From: Candidatus Anaerobutyricum avicola
Lineage (GTDB): Bacteria > Bacillota > Clostridia > Lachnospirales > Lachnospiraceae
Reading direction: 5' to 3'
Length of the DNA stretch: 64,000 nucleotides
NCBI GenBank assembly: GCA_019113845.1
Contig: DXGQ01000007.1
Location: 1-64,000 of the forward strand
The notes under the pieces are model-generated. The model was not told the origin of the DNA and made no database searches. It saw nothing but the letters and a program-made list of their open reading frames with translations. Both the position numbers and the translations under genes were made by a program. Below, piece after piece: positions 59,315 through 64,000 of the stretch; positions within the stretch are counted from its first letter, which is position 1, and every line of letters starts with the position of its first letter.

Positions 59315-61750
59315 TTGATTAAGAAAGCGACCTTTAACAAGAAGAAATTCAAAAAAGAAGTAGAAGCAAATACCCGTATGTTATTCCGCCGTACCCTGGA
59401 TGAGGCGACTCCGCAGCAGATCTATCAGGCAGTTGCCTATTCGATCAAGGACGATATTATCGACAACTGGATTGAGACGCACAAGGCATATGCGGCACAG
59501 GACAAGAAGACCGTGTACTATATGTCCATGGAGTTTCTGATGGGCCGTGCCCTTGGTAATAACATGATCAACCTGACCTGTTACGACGAAGTGCGCGAAG
59601 CACTCGAGGAGATGGGTCTTGACTTAAATGTCATTGAAGACCAGGAGCCGGATGCGGCTCTCGGTAACGGCGGCCTTGGCCGTCTGGCAGCCTGCTTCCT
59701 GGATTCCCTGGCTACCCTTGGATATCCGGCATACGGCTGCGGTATCCGTTACCACTATGGTATGTTCAAACAGAAGATCGAGAACGGCTATCAGATCGAG
59801 ACGCCGGACGACTGGTTAAAGAACGGCAACCCGTTCGAGATCAAGAGAGATGAGTACTCTGTGGAAGTGAAGTTCGGCGGCTACGTGGATGTGGAGAATC
59901 ACAACGGTCACACGAAATTCGTGCAGAAGGGCTACCAGAGTGTCCGCGCCGTGCCGTATGACATGCCGGTCGTAGGTTACGGCAACCATATCGTAAACAC
60001 ACTCCGTATCTGGGATGCGGAGGCGATCAACAACTTTAACCTGGATTCTTTCGACAAGGGAGAGTACCAGAAAGCGGTAGAGCAGGAGAACCTGGCAAGA
60101 ACGATCTGTGAGGTGCTCTACCCGAACGACAACCACATGGCTGGTAAGGAGCTTCGTCTGAAACAGCAGTATTTCTTTATCTCCGCTTCCGTGCAGAGAG
60201 CCGTACAGAAATATAAAGAGACCCATGACGATATCCGTAAGTTCCATGAGAAGGTTGTCTTTCAGTTAAACGATACGCATCCGACCGTGGCGGTGGCAGA
60301 GTTGATGCGTATCCTGGTGGATGAGGAAGGCCTGACCTGGGAAGAAGCCTGGGATGTGACCACAAAGACCTGCGCGTACACCAACCATACCATCATGGCG
60401 GAAGCCCTGGAGAAATGGCCGATTGAGCTGTTCTCCCGTCTGCTTCCTCGTGTATACCAGATCGTGGAAGAGATCAACCGTCGTTTTGTCATGGAGATCC
60501 AGGCAAAATATCCGGGAGATCAGGAGAAAGTCAGAAAAATGGCGATCCTCTATGACGGACAGGTGCGCATGGCTCACCTTGCCATCGCCGGCAGCTTTTC
60601 CGTCAACGGCGTGGCCCGTCTCCACACAGAAATTCTTAAGAAACGTGAGCTGAAAGATTTCTATGAGATGATGCCGGAGAAGTTCAACAACAAGACCAAC
60701 GGTATCACCCAGAGACGTTTTCTGCTGCACGGCAATCCGCTGCTGGCAAAATGGGTGACCGGCAAGATCGGCGACGACTGGATCACAGACCTCTCCCACA
60801 TCAGCAAGCTGGGCGTGTATGTGGATGACGAGAAATGTCAGCAGGAGTTCATGAACATCAAATATCAGAACAAGGTTCGTCTTGCAAAATATATCAAAGA
60901 GCACAACGGCATTGATGTGGATCCTCGGTCTATCTTTGACTGCCAGGTAAAGAGACTGCATGAGTACAAACGTCAGCTCATGAACATCATGCATGTGATG
61001 CATCTTTATAACCTGCTCAAAGAGCATCCGGAGATGGATATCGTGCCTCGTACTTTTGTCTTCGGCGCGAAGGCGGCGGCAGGTTATGACACAGCCAAGC
61101 TGACCATCAAGCTCATCAACGCCGTGGCAGACCGCGTCAACAATGACCCGGCGATCAACGGCAGGGTGAAGGTTGTCTTCATTGAGGACTACCGTGTATC
61201 CAATGCGGAGCTTATCTTTGCGGCAGCCGACGTCAGCGAGCAGATCTCCACCGCTTCCAAGGAGGCGTCCGGAACCGGTAACATGAAGTTCATGTTAAAC
61301 GGCGCGGTGACCATCGGAACCATGGACGGCGCCAACGTGGAGATCGTGGAAGAGGTTGGCGAGGACAACGCCTTCATCTTCGGTCTGTCCGCAGAGCAGG
61401 TGATGGAATACGAGAAGAACAAAAACTATCATCCGGCAGACCTTTACAATACCCACGACGATATCCGCCGTGTCATGACCCAGATGATCAACGGATATTA
61501 CTGTCCGGAGAATCCGGATCTCTTCCGTCCGCTGTATGATACCCTCATGCAGAAGGATATGTACTTCATTCTGGCTGACTTTGAATCTTACAAAGAGGCA
61601 CAGAAGAAAGTGGAAGCTGCATACCGCGATGAAAAACGCTGGGCGCGCATGGCAATGATGCAGACCGCGCACTGCGGCAAGTTCTCCTCCGACAGAACCA
61701 TCGAGGAGTACGTAAGAGACATCTGGCATCTGGAAAAGGTGACTCTGTAA
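59315..61750 (+). CDS. glgP: Glycogen/alpha-glucan phosphorylase
   Basis: PLP enzyme that releases glucose-1-phosphate from glycogen or maltodextrins. At 811 residues it is full length. Family landmarks are DAALGNGGLGRLAACFLDSLA near residue 115, HLAIAGSFSVNGVA and EASGTGNMKFMLNG with the PLP-binding Lys near residue 650. The TTG start follows GTAGGAGGATTTCCCAA with good spacing. There is no intergenic terminator after ileS, so it may be partly co-transcribed with it, an unusual pairing that would put it under the T-box as well. Codon use is biased, consistent with strong expression. A terminator pair follows about 100 bases after the stop. Confidence 0.96.
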   Translation: MIKKATFNKKKFKKEVEANTRMLFRRTLDEATPQQIYQAVAYSIKDDIIDNWIETHKAYAAQDKKTVYYMSMEFLMGRALGNNMINLTCYDEVREALEEMGLDLNVIEDQEPDAALGNGGLGRLAACFLDSLATLGYPAYGCGIRYHYGMFKQKIENGYQIETPDDWLKNGNPFEIKRDEYSVEVKFGGYVDVENHNGHTKFVQKGYQSVRAVPYDMPVVGYGNHIVNTLRIWDAEAINNFNLDSFDKGEYQKAVEQENLARTICEVLYPNDNHMAGKELRLKQQYFFISASVQRAVQKYKETHDDIRKFHEKVVFQLNDTHPTVAVAELMRILVDEEGLTWEEAWDVTTKTCAYTNHTIMAEALEKWPIELFSRLLPRVYQIVEEINRRFVMEIQAKYPGDQEKVRKMAILYDGQVRMAHLAIAGSFSVNGVARLHTEILKKRELKDFYEMMPEKFNNKTNGITQRRFLLHGNPLLAKWVTGKIGDDWITDLSHISKLGVYVDDEKCQQEFMNIKYQNKVRLAKYIKEHNGIDVDPRSIFDCQVKRLHEYKRQLMNIMHVMHLYNLLKEHPEMDIVPRTFVFGAKAAAGYDTAKLTIKLINAVADRVNNDPAINGRVKVVFIEDYRVSNAELIFAAADVSEQISTASKEASGTGNMKFMLNGAVTIGTMDGANVEIVEEVGEDNAFIFGLSAEQVMEYEKNKNYHPADLYNTHDDIRRVMTQMINGYYCPENPDLFRPLYDTLMQKDMYFILADFESYKEAQKKVEAAYRDEKRWARMAMMQTAHCGKFSSDRTIEEYVRDIWHLEKVTL

Positions 61751-61840
61751 TCACAGGGGAGATCACAGAGCGTCTTTGAAAAAGGATGAACACAGTTTGT
61801 CCCGAATGGTAACGACAATAAAATACCTGATAAGATAAAA

Positions 61841-61917
61841 AGAAACCGTTCTGAACGGATATGCTGGTAAATAATTAACCGGCGAAACCGTTTGGAGCGG
61901 TTTCTTTTCTTTTTTTA
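61841..61917 (+). terminator. glgP terminator with alternative pairing
   Basis: GAAACCG pairs with CGGTTTC (61883-61906), followed by TTTTCTTTTTTT. An earlier AGAAACCGTTC at 61841 could pair with the same 3' half, so two mutually exclusive stems are possible. Confidence 0.65.
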
Positions 61918-62087
61918 ATTGATGTTATGGGATTCTTGAATAAAATTCGCTATTTTCTGTCGGAAAAACTTGTGTAACATTTTGGGAAATCAAAAAACGT
62001 TGTAAAATATCCGATAATAATTTGCTTTTTCATGCAAAAAAGTATAGAATAAAAACAAATGAGTCCTTTTATGGGTGGAGGAGAAAG
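61918..62087. other. AT-rich region upstream of the corrinoid gene
   Basis: No gene seen. Probably holds the promoter of the corrinoid unit; no box pair was convincing. Confidence 0.3.
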
Positions 62088-62750
62088 ATGAGCGCAATTA
62101 TAGACGAGATTATTGATTCCCTGAAACGAGGACAGGGCAAGCGAGTGACGGACCTGGTGAAGATGGCTCTCGAGGAAGGTATTTCCGCCCAGACCATTCT
62201 GGAAGATGGATTTCTTGCAGGCATGGAACAGATCGCAGATAAGTTCCGCCAGGAAGAAGTGGGAGTTCCGGAGATTTTGAGTGTGACGAGGGCATTGGAT
62301 AAAGGCGTGCAGTCTCTGCGCCGCTACACCGGCAGCAGTAATTCCAAGGAAGTGGGTACTGTGGTGCTGGGAACGGTGGAAGGCGATATGCACGATATCG
62401 GTAAAAATCTTGTAAAAATGATGATGGAGAGTAAGAACATTCATGTGGTCGACCTGGGCGTGGACGTGTCTCCGAGGAGGTTTGTGGAGGAGACGATCGC
62501 CAGTCGGGCGCAGATCGTCTGCATGAGCGGCATACTGTCCGGATCAGGAGAAGACATGCGCGCGGTCGTGGAAGCCTTTGAGGAGAGGGGCATCCGCAAT
62601 CGTGTGTATATTATGGTGGGAGGATATTTTCTGGACGCCGAGCAGGCGAAGAAGATAGGAGCCGACTGCTATACGGAGGACGCCTGCGCCTGTGCGCAGC
62701 AGGCATATCAATATCTGATGAAGAGGGGAAGAAGAAAACGGTACCAGTGA
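62088..62750 (+). CDS. Corrinoid (vitamin B12-binding) methyl-carrier protein
   Basis: 220 residues in two parts: an N-terminal helical methyl-cap domain (about 1-85) and a cobalamin-binding Rossmann domain. The B12 motif DMHDIGKN supplies the cobalt-ligating His and is followed by MSGILSG and GGYFLDAEQAKKIGAD, as in MtaC/MttC-type carriers. Such proteins shuttle a methyl group between a substrate-specific methyltransferase and a second methyltransferase. No methyltransferase gene is visible before the window ends. GGTGGAGGAGAAAG precedes ATG 62088. The next gene is a PocR-domain kinase, so the two may form a corrinoid-linked sensing and metabolism locus. Confidence 0.9.
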   Translation: MSAIIDEIIDSLKRGQGKRVTDLVKMALEEGISAQTILEDGFLAGMEQIADKFRQEEVGVPEILSVTRALDKGVQSLRRYTGSSNSKEVGTVVLGTVEGDMHDIGKNLVKMMMESKNIHVVDLGVDVSPRRFVEETIASRAQIVCMSGILSGSGEDMRAVVEAFEERGIRNRVYIMVGGYFLDAEQAKKIGADCYTEDACACAQQAYQYLMKRGRRKRYQ

Positions 62751-62765
62751 CGTCGTGCGCTGCCG

Positions 62766-62789
62766 GTACATTTTTTTTGGAAAATGTAC
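62766..62789. promoter_or_regulatory. Hairpin between the corrinoid and kinase genes
   Basis: GTACATTTT pairs with AAAATGTAC around a TTTTGG loop. There is no T-run after the stem on the plus strand. It may attenuate or process the transcript. Confidence 0.45.
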
Positions 62790-62835
62790 GGTTGCCGGGG
62801 ATGCTGGGACAATGACAGGGATGGAGGAAGCTTTG

Positions 62836-64000
62836 TTGGCAGAGAAAACGAATATTCATATTGAAGATGTCATAGACAAAAAAGAACTGCAGAATCTGCA
62901 GGACAACTGGGCGAAGGCGACGAACCTAGCCTTTGTCAGTGTGGACTGCAATGGTACTCCCATAACAGAATACAGTAACTTCACTCCTTTTTGTGAGAAA
63001 CTCAGAGAGAAAGAGGAGTTCCGGGAGCGGTGTCATTACTGTGACGCCTGTGGAGGACGGAAGGCGAGACGGATCGGAAAAGCCTACGTCTACATCTGTC
63101 ATGCCGGACTCATAGATTTTGCCATTCCGATCATGATCAAAGGGCAGTACGTGGGAGCGATCCTTGCGGGACAGGTAAAGAGCACCGACTATGAGGCGCT
63201 GCGAAAGATTACTCCGGCCACACAGGGCTGGAAGAAGGATCCGGAGCTCATGAAGCTTTATGATCAGGTGACGGTGGTGCCGGTCGAAAAGATTCAGGCA
63301 GTGGCACAGATTCTCTGTGACAGTTACAATTATTCTGTGGAGAAGCAGTACGCCAATATGGTGGACGCGAAGCTGCGGGAGAAAGATTTAAAACTTATCA
63401 AGGAGGAAAAACTCCGCATTGAGATGGAAAAGGCGCTGCGGGAGATCGAGCTCAAGGCGCTGCATTATCAGATCAACCCCCATTTTCTTTTTAATGTGTT
63501 AAATACGATCGGGCGTCTGGCCTTTTTTGAAAATGCCAAGATGACCGAGGATGTGGTCTACGCATTTTCTGACATGATGCGGTATATTCTGCGCAAAAGC
63601 AGTCAGCCGCTGAGTTCTCTGGGGGATGAGATCGCCTATGTGATCAACTATCTGAAGATACAGAAGATCCGCCTGGGAAGCCGCCTGCAGTATACCATCG
63701 ATGTTCCGGAAGAGTTTTATACGGTGAAGCTGCCGTTTCTCTCCGTGACAACGATCGTGGAGAATTCCATCAAACATGCGGTGGAGAAGCGGGCGTCCGG
63801 CGGGAGTATTGAGGTGCGGGCGCACAAAAAAGATAAGGATCTCTATGTGGAGATCATTGATGACGGGGACGGAATCGCGCCGGAGCGGATCACGAGTATC
63901 CTCCGGGGAGACGCCTACAAAAATGAGAAAGAGGGCGCCGTCGGCATGTATAATATCAACAACCGTCTGATTCATCATTTCGGGCATGAGTACGCGCTCA
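62836..64000 (+). CDS. PocR-domain sensor histidine kinase (incomplete at window edge)
   Basis: The reading frame is open to the end of the window. The N-terminal PocR sensory domain (about residues 10-150) has a Cys-rich segment CHYCDACGGRKARR and YICHAGLIDFAIPI. A short coiled coil follows, then a LytS/YehU-type kinase: the phospho-acceptor His region LKALHYQINPHFLFNVLNTI, the N-box IVENSIKHAV and the G-box DDGDGIAPERI. There is no membrane helix, so it is probably cytoplasmic. PocR domains are associated with hydrocarbon or corrinoid-linked sensing (for example propanediol-type regulation), fitting the adjacent corrinoid gene. TTG 62836 follows GGAGG by eight bases; the ATG at 62812 is an alternative. 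The C-terminus and any partner regulator lie outside. Confidence 0.88.
   Translation, partial: MAEKTNIHIEDVIDKKELQNLQDNWAKATNLAFVSVDCNGTPITEYSNFTPFCEKLREKEEFRERCHYCDACGGRKARRIGKAYVYICHAGLIDFAIPIMIKGQYVGAILAGQVKSTDYEALRKITPATQGWKKDPELMKLYDQVTVVPVEKIQAVAQILCDSYNYSVEKQYANMVDAKLREKDLKLIKEEKLRIEMEKALREIELKALHYQINPHFLFNVLNTIGRLAFFENAKMTEDVVYAFSDMMRYILRKSSQPLSSLGDEIAYVINYLKIQKIRLGSRLQYTIDVPEEFYTVKLPFLSVTTIVENSIKHAVEKRASGGSIEVRAHKKDKDLYVEIIDDGDGIAPERITSILRGDAYKNEKEGAVGMYNINNRLIHHFGHEYAL

Overview
The window looks like chromosomal DNA of a spore-forming anaerobic Clostridia bacterium, most likely a Lachnospiraceae gut species. The evidence is a one-piece pyruvate:ferredoxin oxidoreductase, a conserved sporulation cluster (spoVT, yabP, yabQ, spoIIE), Firmicutes-type promoters and a T-box leader, roughly even GC, and a stand-alone Spo0A DNA-binding domain. 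Genus and species cannot be fixed from the sequence alone. Layout, left to right. 1-1.3 kb: a dispersed repeat, a prepilin peptidase and a SipW-like signal peptidase. 1.5-12.5 kb: central metabolism, with nifJ (strong codon bias), a HAD hydrolase and the glutamate synthase pair gltB-gltD. 12.8-13.6 kb: a cyclopropane fatty acid synthase pseudogene carrying two internal deletions. 13.7-17.2 kb: maf followed by a three-gene zinc/manganese-type ABC importer. 17.3-17.6 kb: a compact type I toxin-antitoxin locus with a 33-residue toxin, a candidate antisense RNA and a shared terminator. 17.7-23.0 kb: an antimicrobial-peptide-type ABC exporter divergent from a LytTR/GHKL two-component system, with LytTR-like operator sites between them. 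23.3-27.4 kb: citrate synthase, a frameshifted small gene, a second copy of the repeat, a Spo0A-C protein, a PsiE-like membrane protein and an AEC transporter. 27.5-34.9 kb (+) and 43.5-35.0 kb (-): two convergent envelope polysaccharide gene sets that meet at one bidirectional terminator. The plus set has a CpsB phosphatase, a 39-residue membrane peptide, an LCP ligase, a CpsC chain-length protein, a frameshifted CpsD kinase, a lysine-rich secreted protein, a CapK-like ligase and a flippase. The minus set has a transglutaminase lipoprotein, a YfhO-type membrane protein, a sugar aminotransferase, a membrane glycosyltransferase and an ATP-grasp enzyme. 43.6-53.0 kb: a phosphatase and then the sporulation/cell-division cluster, syntenic with Bacillus subtilis: spoVT, rqcP, hup, yabP, yabQ, divIC, tRNA-Met, spoIIE, tilS-hpt (one frame) and ftsH. 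53.0-53.8 kb: an 800-base interval with no protein gene. It holds two tandem paralogous RNA-like units, each with a near-identical promoter, a poly-C 5' end, a small hairpin, a CU-rich single-stranded motif and a strong 3' hairpin. This is the most novel-looking signal in the window. 53.8-61.8 kb: nicotinate phosphoribosyltransferase, an SH3 protein, a T-box-controlled ileS and glycogen phosphorylase. 62.1-64.0 kb: a corrinoid protein and a PocR-domain histidine kinase that runs off the right edge. Three genes look broken: two by single-base losses in homopolymers (positions about 24939 and 30466) and one by deletions. The homopolymer cases could be sequencing errors, and resequencing would settle this.
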